Shown piece after piece: positions 1 to 10,131 of a stretch of DNA of 33,355 bases. Origin of the DNA: Fragilariopsis cylindrus CCMP1102 (Eukaryota > Bacillariophyta > Bacillariophyceae > Bacillariales > Bacillariaceae); assembly GCA_900095095.1 (NCBI GenBank), contig FMBT01000618.1, positions 1 to 33,355 on the forward strand. The letters run 5' to 3'. Position 1 is the first letter of the stretch. Every line of letters starts with the position of its first letter. Made by a program: the position numbers and the translations under genes. The notes under the pieces are model-generated. The model made no database searches. It was not told where the DNA came from and was given only the letters and a program-made list of their open reading frames with translations.

Positions 1-1844
1 CTTGGATTCAATACGAACTTTCTTCCTTGGCTGTTTCTCCTCCATGTCACCGGATGGTGCTCGTCGAAGTTCTTCTTCTTCCTTGTTGGATACACCATCA
101 GCACCAGTATTGCTATCACCCCGTTCTTCGTCTCGACCGTCGTCTTTTTCTTCGTATAGTTCCCCCTCATCACGTTTAGATGGAGTTAAATGCAAAAGAC
201 CGCTACTACCGCTAGAGCACTTCATCAGATCCAATGATTCGGAATCTGCATCTGTTCCGGGACTACTTGGTTCTTTTGTAGTAGCTCCAGCTGAAGACGT
301 TTTCTTCTTGTTGTTGGAAGCAACATCGATATCCATGGCCGCCTGTGCAGATGCTACAGAACAAAGTTCGTCCAATGAGGAAGCCTTTTGGATATCTTCA
401 GGACAATTATTTGCTGCTTCAACAGCTGCTGCGGCGGCGGCAGCGATGGACTCGGAGAAATTCGCTCGTCTCTCAGCTCCATCAGTTGGTGAATTGGTCA
501 ACGAAGACGAATTGGAATGTGGATGTCTAGATTGACTATCATCTTCTTCTGCTTCATCTTTCGAAGCTGCAGCTTCCCGTTTTTTCATTCCCAAATGTTC
601 TTGAATCACAGAATCGTCGATACTGTTGATTTGTTTTAGTTGTTTCCACGAATCGTCATCTGAAGCCATCGATGCATCTCCCCTATGTTCATCGTCTTCA
701 ACTCCACCAACTTTTTTGATTTCTTCTTCTTGGTTTTTATTAGATGATTTGGCCATCGCCGCCAGTTTCTCCTTTTCGACCCGATCAAAAGACGTTGATA
801 CACTTCGACTAAATGTGTTATTAGTTGCTCCACCATGATGGTCTGATGGAGGATACGACCCTGGATGATCTCGTGGATAATGTTGATCAGGACCACGAGA
901 AGGAGGATACTGTCCTGCACCTGGTGGAGGATAAGGTGGTGGGGGTCCCCCGTGTCCAGGTCCGTAGGAATTAGGATTCCGTGGATCGGATTGATACGCA
1001 CTGAACGATTGAGTGGGATAAGGCTGTGGAGGGTATTGATGTTGTCCTGTTCCTGGTCCTCGCAGCTGTTGCGAATGTGGTGGCTCGTAGCGTTGCCCAG
1101 AAGGAGGAGGATGTGGAGGAGGTGGTCCTCTTCCCATCTGCTGTGGAGGAGGTGGTCCATACTCATTAAATCCGGACCACGCTGGTCGTAATATCCTGGA
1201 TGATGCTGTGGCGGTGGAGGATGACCATGTTGTGCTGGATACCCACTACTTGGAGGCATTCTTCTATTGTAATATGGTCCTGGAGGACCACCACGTCGAT
1301 CGTACGGTACTCCAGCACCATTTATTGCTCCAGCTCCAGGAGATACTTGCATGGGAGGTTGATTATAATACTGATCACCCGGACGAGGATGACCGTGAGG
1401 TGGTGGGGGTGGCGGTTGTCTTCTAGCTGACGAATCATGAGGTTGAAAGGCTCCATTCCCCCCTACAGGTCGACCCTCGTATGGAACAGGAGGATAAAAT
1501 CCATTATTATTTCTACCTGGTGGTACCTGTCTACTATTATTTGCCCCATTATTGTTGCCATTCTCCCTAGTTTTGTTTGCATGCTTCGGTGTTGCTGCTG
1601 TAGTTGTTGTGCCTTCTGCAGCAGCCGATGATCCCGACGTCTTGTCTTCCTCTAGGTTACTGTCACTACTGTTGATGGCTGATGTATCGACCGTAATTAC
1701 CTGAGGAGGAGCAGCCGTTTTGCCAGCACCAGCGGCAGCAGTAGTAGAAGCTTCGGCATTGTTATTATTATCATTTGATTCTTCACCAGCTACAGCATCA
1801 CTGCGACCAGGAGGAGTTGTACCACTAGGAACACACTTCTCCAT
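1..1844 (-). CDS. Pro/Asn/Ser-rich, probably nuclear protein; 3' end off window; apparent frameshift
   Basis: Family not recognised. The start is the ATG at 1844 (MEKCVPSGTTPPGR). The N-terminal ~225 residues are Asn/Thr/Ala-rich and then Pro/Gly/Tyr/His-rich (PPPPPPHGHPRPGD, GPYYNRRMPPSSGYP). At about 1171-1175 the frame must change by one base: the open frame degenerates into a Leu/Ile/His-rich shadow, while the neighbouring frame continues the same style (FNEYGPPPPQQMGRGPPPPH) and stays open to the window edge. The second half is charged: a helical KEKLAAMAKSSNKNQEEEIKK stretch, an Ala run near 440, SSLDELCSVASAQAAMDIDV, and a basic PRKKVRIESK at the edge that resembles a nuclear localisation signal. 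The Pro/Gly/Tyr-rich part suggests a disordered or condensate-forming nuclear or RNA-binding factor; this is inference. Any folded domain may lie off the window. Confidence 0.6.
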
Positions 1845-3443
1845 CGTAGTAAAAGATTTTTCTTATCCAATTCCGATTTGTAAATGAACGTCCGTTTGAT
1901 CGTTTGATAATGATATAACTATTGAAACAAAACGTAAGGATGATTTGATAATAAATAATGTTGATTAAGGATGTGAGATAAAACGGAAGTGATGTTTTCG
2001 ATTGGCGTTGCGTTTGGACCCACCACTACAACAAAAGATAAGGCAGTACAGTATGACGACGATCGGTATTTTTATAACGCACTAACGCATTCAAATTTAG
2101 TAAGTATTCTATTATTTGATGAACGGACTGGTTATGATGTCACGACGGTTTGTATTCTCTATTTTGAATAGCTCTTTCTTCTCTTACACTTAAGAAAATC
2201 GTTACTTTAAGATTTCGAATTTTTAACGGTTAGAAAATTATTCTTAAGTGACTCGAGACACACGCGTGAATTAAAAATCAAAAAAACGTCCGGCGGTCAT
2301 GCGACGTACACTTTTTACGTTCATGTGTGATACGATTCTCTGGGACTGACGACGAGACGAGACCATGATATGCACCACTACTATCGTACCGTTTGACGAC
2401 AGTCAACAAACAGAGAGCAAACGAATGAAGAATCGGATTAATACAAATGATATGTAACCATTCATCAGCTGCTGAAGTACTCACTTTACTCTTCTCTTTT
2501 CTTCAGTCTTAATTTCGGTTCAGGAAGGAAGGGAGTTGGTTGTCTTTCTTTCTTCTTACAGGTCATGTCACAATCGGATAGGTATTGTTAATAATGTGTG
2601 CCGTTGGACAGTAGATAGCGTTGGAACCGACACTTTATTACGTTACAAAAAAAATTCTCGAACGTTCAACAGATCTATCGCTGGTAAGACATAGAAAATC
2701 GACAGTTAGCGAGGAATAGTTAGGAGTTTCACATAAAAAGGACGGCAGGCGTTAAAATGAGCACTGCTGGAAGATTTGATATCGCCAAATTTTGAAAAAT
2801 TGAAGATATCCATGTCCTCCTCTGGTAGTAAACCGACGACGCAATAATGTACGATTAGGGTGTCTTGTAAACATTCCGTGACTCAATTTCTTCGCCGCAT
2901 GAACGATTGCTGTAATTTTTCCTTCCCATCTCAAAGCACGATTGTAATTTTTAATCGTGCGCGCAGCACCATATTTAGTTACTCACAACATGATGTACAG
3001 CAGTACAGTACTGGAACTGTAGTATGCCTTTTATTATCACCTACTTTTGATTGAATCTATTTTACACACATGCAAATTTTGTGTACTCTATTGTAGTCCT
3101 AAGTATCTAATGAATGAGATAGGTGCATCAACCATTATCTTTTGCCATGATGCTGATAATTACATTGAGGGCAATAATTATAACCTTGTGGACTGCATTA
3201 TTTCATCCTCTAGCAGTTGGTGGTCCTTCCTGCTGTGCTGGTTCCCGAAACTAAATTTCCATGATCTCAACCAAGTTAGAAGCTACTCTGTCTGGTTAAA
3301 TTCTTTTGGTTGCATGGTAGAGGACAAGAAATTTTTAAGAATAATTGATATGATACATACAGTACTAGTCATTAGATAGCAAAAGGCACCATTATACATA
3401 CCTAAGAAGTAACTCCATAGCATGTGGGCTCCAACTAAAATTG

Positions 3444-3490
3444 ATATATGTATATATATATATATATATATGCATATGCATATGTACACT
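3444..3490. repeat. TA/TG-type dinucleotide microsatellite
   Basis: An alternating TA tract of about 30 bases flanked by ATG/CAT-rich alternation (GCATATGCATATG). It can form self-complementary structures and is probably length-variable between individuals. Confidence 0.9.
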
Positions 3491-3630
3491 ATATACTATT
3501 TATATACATATTATTATTATTAATAAGAAATTAAAATTGGATTAAAAAAACAAAGCAGTAGGACAAAAGGTGGAGCAAAAAAACTTTATTGAAACAAAAT
3601 GGCAGAATATCTATTTTCGTGTGCTTGTCA

Positions 3631-3759
3631 TGTCCTGAGGCCAAATGCAGCATTTATTTATTATTTCTCCCCTCAGGACACAGAAATGCATTGCTCTACT
3701 TTGAGCATAGTATCGAGGCAGAGAAAAAAACTATCCCTTTGTTGACTTTCATCGTCAAC
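3631..3759. other. Cluster of stem-loops, possible structured RNA or mRNA 3' element
   Basis: Several inverted repeats follow one another. TGTCCTGAG (3631-3639) pairs with CTCAGGACA (3672-3680). Inside that loop AAATGC/GCATTT (3643-3655) pairs around one base. TGCTC (3692-3696) pairs with GAGCA (3703-3707). GTTGAC (3741-3746) pairs with GTCAAC (3754-3759). A 68-codon open frame covers the cluster but resembles nothing known. The cluster lies about 145 nt past the aminomutase stop codon, so it could lie in that 3' UTR or be independent. Function unknown. Confidence 0.3.
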
Positions 3760-3902
3760 TTGGTCTTTTCTTATTATGAGTATATAGGTGGCTAAGAAAA
3801 TTTAATATAGCCTACTACATTAAAGTATGGATGAATACCTCTATATAAAATTTTAATGTACGCTATTGTATTCATGTCATTTGTTTATAAAGTATGGATC
3901 AT

Positions 3903-5569
3903 TTACAATAGAGAAAGAACTTCGTCGGCAATTTCAAGAGTCTTTTCAATATCTTCATCTGTATGCGCGAGTGACATGAAACCGGCCTCGTACATGGAAG
4001 GTGCAAGGTATACACCTCGTTCCAACATCATTCTGTGCCATTTTCCAAATTTCTCTCCATCACTCTTGGCTGCTTGTGCAAAGTTTCTAACCTTTTCATC
4101 GGCGAAATACCATCCGAACATACCCCCAGCCCAGTCTCCTTGGACACCATGATCGTGCTTCTTACCGAGCTCCATCATACCCTCGACGAGCTTTTGAGAC
4201 TTACGTTCTAACTCCTCGTATGTACCTTCTGCTCTGAGTTTTTTCATTGTTTCGAGACCTGCTGTCATGGCCAAAGGATTACCACTTAGTGTACCGGCTT
4301 GGTACATAGGACCAGCGGGTGCTACCATTTCCATGATGTCCTTGCGTCCACCGTAGGCACCGACAGGAAGACCTCCTCCAATGACCTTACCCATAGTAGT
4401 AACATCAGGTGTGATTCCGAAATATTCTTGGGCACCACCATATGAAACTCGGAAGCCAGTCATAACTTCATCGAATACAAGAAGGGCGCCATTAGCGTCG
4501 CACAATTCGCGAATTCCTTGCAAAAATTCCTTGTCGGGTTTGATGAAACCAGAGTTACCAACAACAGGTTCCAAAATGACAGCAGCGATCGAATCTTTGT
4601 TTGATTCGAAGATTGCCTTAACGGACTCCAAATTGTTGTATTCCGCACAGAAGGTGGCCTTAGTGGCTGCACTAGGGACACCGGGCGAATCAGGTAAGCC
4701 TAATGTAGCAACACCAGATCCGGCTTGGACCAGGAAGGCGTCAGCGTGTCCATGGTAACATCCCTCGAACTTGATGATGTTTTCACGATTCGTGTGGGCA
4801 CGAACCAAACGGAGCATTCCCATACAAGCTTCAGTACCAGAGTTGGTGAATCGGACCATTTCGACGGAAGGAACGGCAGCGATGACAGCCTTTGCCAATT
4901 CATTTTCAAGTGGACAAGGTGCACCGAAAGAGGTACCCTTAGCCATGGTTTTTGTAACAGCCTCTAAGACATCATCGTCGGCGTGACCTAGGATAGCAGG
5001 TCCCCAAGTTCCAACGTAATCAATGTATTTGTTCTCGTCGACATCCCATGCGTATGCACCCTTCACACGATCGAAAACGACAGGGTTTCCTCCGACCGAC
5101 TTGAAGGCACGGACTGGAGAAGAGACACCACCGGGCATCAACTATTAATATTAATATAGATATAAATAAATAAATATTATAAAAAAGAGAGAAAATGTTT
5201 AATAGTGTGAGCGAAGGAATTGATCGTACATAATATGTAACATGATGTAAAATTACTTCCAAACGACGATGTCGATGACGACAAGTTTATTGAATAAGGC
5301 TATATCAATCATATCTTGCCGTTCATCAAACATGCTTCCATATCTCGTTTTTTTCTTGATCGTTTTGAAATCAATTATTCGTTCGTTCTTACAGTAAGTG
5401 CTTCTGCGAAAATTTCTTCACTCTTGGTAAATGTGTATGTAGGAGTTTTTGAGGCAGTACTGGATAGCGACGTAGATGACGCTCCGTTTACTTGAGGAGC
5501 GAAGGCAAATGCTCCTCCCATTGATGTAGCGGCCATTACGGCGGTGATAACTCCAGCAGAAAACTTCAT
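3903..5569 (-). CDS. hemL: Glutamate-1-semialdehyde 2,1-aminomutase, plastid precursor (2 exons)
   Basis: Converts glutamate-1-semialdehyde to 5-aminolevulinate, the committed C5 precursor of chlorophyll and haem, using PLP in the plastid. Exon 1 (5569-5393, 59 codons) encodes a signal peptide ending in GAFAFAPQ, the diatom plastid motif with Phe after the cleavage site, then a Ser/Thr-rich transit segment. The intron is 5142-5392 (251 nt; donor GTAAGA, acceptor TTAATAG), phase 0. Exon 2 starts at 5141 with codon TTG, so the junction reads [17 protein letters not shown], matching the conserved start of the enzyme domain. PLP-enzyme marks: [23 protein letters not shown] (about residue 283) and [18 protein letters not shown], with the Schiff-base Lys near residue 311. 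The product is about 471 aa with all key motifs intact; identification is secure. Confidence 0.97.
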
Positions 5570-6255
5570 GGTGTATTATACTTTTATTAATTCGTTTTAT
5601 TGTAGTGCTGTAGGAATGGAAAGTTAATGAGACAAACTTAGACTTGTTGTCTTCTTGTCGAAAAAGAATGCAAATCTTCGCTTTGCTGATGACAAGATGT
5701 TCGATGGAAATTTTTGCGGTTGAACATTGATTTTGGAAATCTACACGTGGATGAACAAATCGGAATGTGACACAGAAATGGAAAATATCTTCGACTCGAT
5801 TGACTCAAATTTAATGAATGATAAAATTGAAAATTGAAAATACAGTAACTTACTAATTGCTGAGATCATGAAAGTTAAAGCGGAGGCAAATTTGATTGAA
5901 GTGGGAAGGTATGATATGCTATCATTGACCATATATTGCGCAAGCATTCTCTGATAGAATACCAAGTTTTGAACAATTCCCAGAAAGAGTACCAAAAATT
6001 TGATATGGAAATCAACACTACACTACTGTACTGTAATGACAATTTTGCCATTCCAAGTTACTAAAAAAGATCATGTTACAGGGCAAGTCTCATTAAAATG
6101 TGCTGCTTTCATTAGGGCTAATATCTGATTTAGAACTGTATATGTTACTTGATAAATCAGAGAATTACACTTTTCAAAAATGCTAATATTATCCATTAAA
6201 TAATGGTATACTCTCTATTTTGTTCTAATTTTGATATCTTAAAGAAGCAGTATTT
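5570..6255. other. Intergenic: aminomutase upstream region and carboxypeptidase 3' flank
   Basis: AT-rich, with no convincing coding sequence; an 84-codon frame at 5741-5995 looks random. The part next to 5570 should contain the aminomutase promoter. No TATA box or other element was identified with confidence. Confidence 0.5.
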
Positions 6256-8064
6256 TTAATTCGTTTCTACCGCAACAGCATCCGTCATTGTCACCCCTAC
6301 AGTTTCATCGTTGTCGTAAGAAGAAGATAGAAATAAAGGTGGTCGTGTACAATTCTTATCAAAAATAGGAAATTCTTCATCTTGCAACCATGCTTTCAAA
6401 AAAGCAAAAGAAGCCGCAGGTTTGTAGGTGGGAACCATATGTCCAGCACCACGGATTGTTAAGAAATCAAAATTTCCTTCGTATCGTTCCACGTATCCAC
6501 CCATTTGTTGACACCCATCAGTCGTCCATGGACGCCAATGTGAAATTTCATCAAAACCTAAATGAGACGTCCAATTTTGTGTCGCAAAACTTGTAATGGC
6601 TGGATCGGTATCACCATTATAGATTAATATTTTTAATTTTCCATTCATTTCTTTGTAGAATGGTTGTAAATCTGGTTCGGTTGGCGTATAATCAAAATCA
6701 CCCGCAGCATTATCCACTTCAAAGAATGTAGATCGTACATGGAATGCATCCAATACCACCGATCCTAAACTCAAGTATTCTTCAAGGACAGGTCCAGCAC
6801 CACATGGATAATCGTTTAATGCACCATTAAGATTTAGATCATGATGATTCTGATCCAGTCCCAATGTTTTCTTCCACTTCAATCCATTCTGGTACGTACA
6901 TTCATCATATAATGCATATTCAAATAAACCACCAATTTCTTCATTGATTTTAGCTATCGCCGCTCGACATAGATCATCTTTATTATGGTTGTTGCTACCA
7001 GTACCAAAAGTAGTTAAGAAACCAGGCCCGTCGGAATGGGAACAGGCTTTCATAATCATACGAAAATCACTTAAAGGGATTTGATGATGACCAGCCATAA
7101 ACCATAAGTACCAATAATCCACAAATGATTGTGACCCTAAATTGCCACACATACTTGTTTCGGTACCTAAACACCCATCACCGACCGCAAACCCCTTCAG
7201 ATTTAAGACAATCGTCTCATTATTATCCTTTTTATTATTATTATCATTATGTTCAACGATTTGACGTGCTAGTGTTGGGATATAAATACCACCATACGAT
7301 TCTCCTGTCAAATATAATTCTTTTTCCACCAAACATGGGAATTTTTCTCTATAAAATGTTTGTAGTGCAGTATATGCATTCAATGATGTTAATTCATCCG
7401 TCCATGCAATTCCGCCACATGAATGACTCGAGGAATTTTTTGTATCGTCATCATTACAGTAACTAAATCCCACCGGTGCCGGTTGATCAATCATTAGTAT
7501 GGATCCGAGTCGTGTCCATGTGTGTTTATTATAAATTGGTGTTGGTATACCGGTCTTTTTATATTCATCTGTTTGAATACTTTCATCGGATAACAGTAAT
7601 GGACCAATTTCTGTGAGTAGACCGAATAATGAGGAAGCCCCCGGTCCACCATTTGACCAGTATATTAATGGTAAATCGTTTTCATTTTCATTTTCATTTT
7701 CGCCCTCGTTGTTATTTTGTTGTTCTTCTTCGTCTCCTTCTTCTTCCGCTTGGATTAATACATAATGAGTATGGACTGTTTGACCTTCTAATTCATAATC
7801 TAAATATCCGGAATACCATGCTGATGGTAATGGTTGATCCCAACCAGGAATTGATTTCATCCGATCAGGATGATCTGATTGTAACAAACAACTACTTCCA
7901 TTGTCGTTGACGTCATTGCCATTGTCGCTGTCGCTGTTGATATCGTTGATATCGTTGGCACTATTATTCTTCTTCTTCTTCCGAATCGTATCGGCAAAAG
8001 TACTTTCCACGAGAAGGAATAGACATAGGAATGAAAGCAGAGATCGTTGAAAAATCGACGGCAT
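6256..8064 (-). CDS. Serine carboxypeptidase (peptidase family S10), secretory
   Basis: Removes C-terminal residues from peptides, normally in a vacuole, lysosome or outside the cell. The start is the ATG at 8064 (MPSIFQRSLLSFLCLFLLVE); upstream in-frame codons are not ATG. This gives 602 aa with a hydrophobic signal peptide (about residues 5-22). A Lys/Asn/Asp-rich linker and an acidic Glu/Asn insert (about 106-130) precede the core. Family motifs: SNGGPGASSLFGLLTEIGPL (oxyanion region), LTGESYGGIYIPTLA with the nucleophile Ser near 256, IYNGDTDPAI carrying the catalytic Asp (about 485-487), and RGAGHMVPTYKP with the His near 542. All three catalytic residues are present. The acidic insert is unusual and probably a surface loop. 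The gene is divergent from the histidine phosphatase at 8644. Its exact substrate cannot be told. Confidence 0.95.
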   Translation of the reverse strand: MPSIFQRSLLSFLCLFLLVESTFADTIRKKKKNNSANDINDINSDSDNGNDVNDNGSSCLLQSDHPDRMKSIPGWDQPLPSAWYSGYLDYELEGQTVHTHYVLIQAEEEGDEEEQQNNNEGENENENENDLPLIYWSNGGPGASSLFGLLTEIGPLLLSDESIQTDEYKKTGIPTPIYNKHTWTRLGSILMIDQPAPVGFSYCNDDDTKNSSSHSCGGIAWTDELTSLNAYTALQTFYREKFPCLVEKELYLTGESYGGIYIPTLARQIVEHNDNNNKKDNNETIVLNLKGFAVGDGCLGTETSMCGNLGSQSFVDYWYLWFMAGHHQIPLSDFRMIMKACSHSDGPGFLTTFGTGSNNHNKDDLCRAAIAKINEEIGGLFEYALYDECTYQNGLKWKKTLGLDQNHHDLNLNGALNDYPCGAGPVLEEYLSLGSVVLDAFHVRSTFFEVDNAAGDFDYTPTEPDLQPFYKEMNGKLKILIYNGDTDPAITSFATQNWTSHLGFDEISHWRPWTTDGCQQMGGYVERYEGNFDFLTIRGAGHMVPTYKPAASFAFLKAWLQDEEFPIFDKNCTRPPLFLSSSYDNDETVGVTMTDAVAVETN

Positions 8065-8643
8065 GATCAAATTGATAATGATGGCAGCTAGTGTAGTGGG
8101 TTGTTGCTGTTCGACGCAGATACAAGTTACCAGAAAGATAGATATAATAAAGTACTATATATGCAAAGCAAGTAGCACAAGTATCAAGTGAGAAGTATGT
8201 AAGTTTTAAGTATGAAGTAATAGTTGAAAATTCTGTAACAATACGATTGACGATGAACGAACACGATCTTCGGAAATCATTTTGATTTGCTTGACTTCGT
8301 CGGCGATTAATAAAAGAAGGGAAAGAATTCTGATACAGGACACCACGCACGACTAACTATCATTCGGGGGAGTAAATGGAGAAAAAAATCCATCTCCCCC
8401 GATTGATTGATTCATTCATTGAAATCTTGAAAATTTCAAATCTTGAAAAAATTCAAGGCATGCATCATCGACATTTGATATGACATTGTCAATGGATCAT
8501 TTTTGCACTCATTTTTAGTTCCCGGAGAGAGGAACAACAATCATTCAAATGTAGTAGTAACTTGCGAAGAGTGCAAGAAGTTCAAAGTAAATTCACACGA
8601 CGGGGTTTTTTGGTCGGACTCGAAGTCTAGAATTATAAATAAT
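8065..8643. promoter_or_regulatory. Divergent intergenic region between carboxypeptidase and histidine phosphatase genes
   Basis: A 579-bp region from which the two neighbours are read outward, so it should hold both promoters. It contains a strong two-part hairpin (8365-8401) and the tandem GATTGATTGATTCATTCATT just after it. In-frame codons upstream of 8644 are open back to about 8503 but contain no ATG. Confidence 0.5.
8365..8401. other. Two-part inverted repeat (hairpin) in divergent promoter
   Basis: CGGGGGAG (8365-8372) pairs perfectly with CTCCCCCG (8394-8401). After a three-base bulge, ATGGA (8376-8380) pairs with TCCAT (8389-8393) around an A-rich 8-base loop. The G5/C5 arms stand out from the AT-rich surroundings. 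It could be a protein-binding palindrome or a 5' UTR structure; which is unknown. Confidence 0.6.
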
Positions 8644-10035
8644 ATGACGATCGAACAACAACAAACATCATCGTCATCTTCATCGTCATCGTCATCGTCG
8701 TTGTCAATCGGTATCATAGTATCATTGGTGACATTAGGTGCTCTAGTAGGTGTATCGTTGACCTTCCGAATACTTTATTCACATACTGATGACGACGGCG
8801 ACGACATCGACGACGACGGAATCGACAATTGCTGTGGCAATACTGCGGACGAAAGCAGCAGCTCGTCGTCCTGCCGTTGTTGTTCCTGTGCTATAATAAA
8901 ACGTAATCATTTACCAGAATTAGTGATACTCGTGAGGCACGGCGAAAGTGAAGGGAATGTGGACAATACAGTGTGGTGGAAAAAGGCGGATCATGAAATT
9001 GAATTAACAAGGAAGGGACAACAACAAGCAGCAGATGCTGGAAAACGAATTAATGCTATCTTGAATTCCTACAACAACAGTAGTAGTAATAAGAACAGAC
9101 GCATTATACGAAATATACATCTTCATGTCAGTCCATTTGAACGAACCATACAAACAGCGAAATATGCTCTTCCGTATTTTGATAATCAATACAACAATAT
9201 TAAGAATGAACAACAACAACAAAAACGAATTGTGAAAGAATATCATCTTTGTACACAATTGCGTGAACAAGAATTTGGTAATACACAGAATTCACAATTT
9301 TGTCACTATCGAGAAGAACAAAAAAAGGTGGGCCGATTCTGGTATCGTTTTCCTACCGGAGAAAGTGGTGCCGATGTCTTAGATCGTGTGAAATCCTGGT
9401 GGGAAGATTCGTTACTTAATACCAACGAACGATACGATTATGAACATTGTGATGCTGTTATTGTTTTTTCACATGGTTTAACGGTACGATTAATCTTATG
9501 TCAATTATTTTCGTGGAGTATTAATACCTTCCATTCGGTGTATAATGCTAGAAATTGTGATTTGTATGTCCTACAAAAAGATTTAACCAAACGTGGTCGA
9601 TCACCCTATACCTTAGATGGTATTAATGGTGAACTACCGAAATCATCCATTGATGTTTGCGTGACATTCCATTCTCAAAGTCGTTATTATGTAGAAAATT
9701 GTAGTAACAATAAACAAAGCATCAACAACAACAGCAACAATACTGAAAATTATGGAAGCAAAATCGAAAATGGCATCGTCAATAACGAAACCAATGCGAA
9801 AGAAAGCAACGACAAAGAAGAAGATAACGATGACGATGACGAAATACTAGTAGAAACAAAACAAGTAGTCCAAAAGGTGTATAAACTTCAAGACTATTTG
9901 AGTATTCAATCACCTAGAATAACAAGAATCGATAGAGCGAAGAAAAGAGTAATAGAACAATATCCAAACGATTTTGATAAATTGGAGGATATTGAATCGA
10001 TATTCTTTTTACCTTTTTATCAATATAAGCATTAG
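8644..10035 (+). CDS. Membrane-anchored histidine phosphatase (phosphoglycerate-mutase-like)
   Basis: The start is the ATG at 8644 (MTIEQQQTSSSS), giving 463 aa. A Ser run leads into a single hydrophobic segment (LSIGIIVSLVTLGALVGVSL, about 20-39), then an Asp-rich and a Cys/Ser-rich linker, so the enzyme domain is probably tethered to a membrane. Domain marks: LVILVRHGESEGNVD (phosphorylated His in the RHG motif, about residue 99), VSPFERTIQTAKY (phosphate-binding Arg), LREQEFGN (acid/base Glu region), VGRFWYRFPTGESGADVLDR and VIVFSHGLTVRLIL (second catalytic His). The VGRF.YRFP.GES block resembles a eukaryotic branch of unassigned phosphatases rather than glycolytic mutase. The C-terminus has an Asn/Asp/Glu-rich insert and ends LPFYQYKH. 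The gene converges on glycerol kinase with a 96-bp gap. Confidence 0.88.
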   Translation: MTIEQQQTSSSSSSSSSSSLSIGIIVSLVTLGALVGVSLTFRILYSHTDDDGDDIDDDGIDNCCGNTADESSSSSSCRCCSCAIIKRNHLPELVILVRHGESEGNVDNTVWWKKADHEIELTRKGQQQAADAGKRINAILNSYNNSSSNKNRRIIRNIHLHVSPFERTIQTAKYALPYFDNQYNNIKNEQQQQKRIVKEYHLCTQLREQEFGNTQNSQFCHYREEQKKVGRFWYRFPTGESGADVLDRVKSWWEDSLLNTNERYDYEHCDAVIVFSHGLTVRLILCQLFSWSINTFHSVYNARNCDLYVLQKDLTKRGRSPYTLDGINGELPKSSIDVCVTFHSQSRYYVENCSNNKQSINNNSNNTENYGSKIENGIVNNETNAKESNDKEEDNDDDDEILVETKQVVQKVYKLQDYLSIQSPRITRIDRAKKRVIEQYPNDFDKLEDIESIFFLPFYQYKH

Positions 10036-10131
10036 AAATGATAATGATTGATACTACAATACAAAACAAAAAAAATAGGGAACTTAAAAAGATAAAAAAA
10101 TACAGTTACTATTGATTACATAGTAATATAA

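Larger units (their letters stand above)
1845..3902. other. Intergenic, about 2 kb, no supported gene
   Basis: Stretch between the start of the Pro-rich gene and the 3' end of the aminomutase gene. Short open frames (for example 3047-3379) lack family resemblance and the codon and low-complexity style of the real genes here. It contains a TA microsatellite and a series of stem-loops near 3631-3759, listed separately. The part next to 1845 should hold the promoter of the left-hand gene, but no clear element was recognised. Confidence 0.5.

Noticed and set aside
2-535. 177-codon open frame on the + strand
   Set aside because: It is antisense to the charged, in-frame continuation of the Pro-rich gene; its Ser runs mirror that gene's acidic and Glu/Lys codons.
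636-1170. Last ~178 codons of the frame starting at 1844
   Set aside because: After about 1171 this frame turns Leu/Ile/His-rich while the adjacent frame keeps the Pro/Gly/Tyr style and stays open to the window edge.
3047-3379. 110-codon + strand frame
   Set aside because: No family resemblance, no repeat or codon style of local genes, no splice partner found.
8503-8643. Upstream extension of the histidine phosphatase frame
   Set aside because: Open but lacks any ATG; the first ATG at 8644 gives a sensible N-terminus with a membrane segment.
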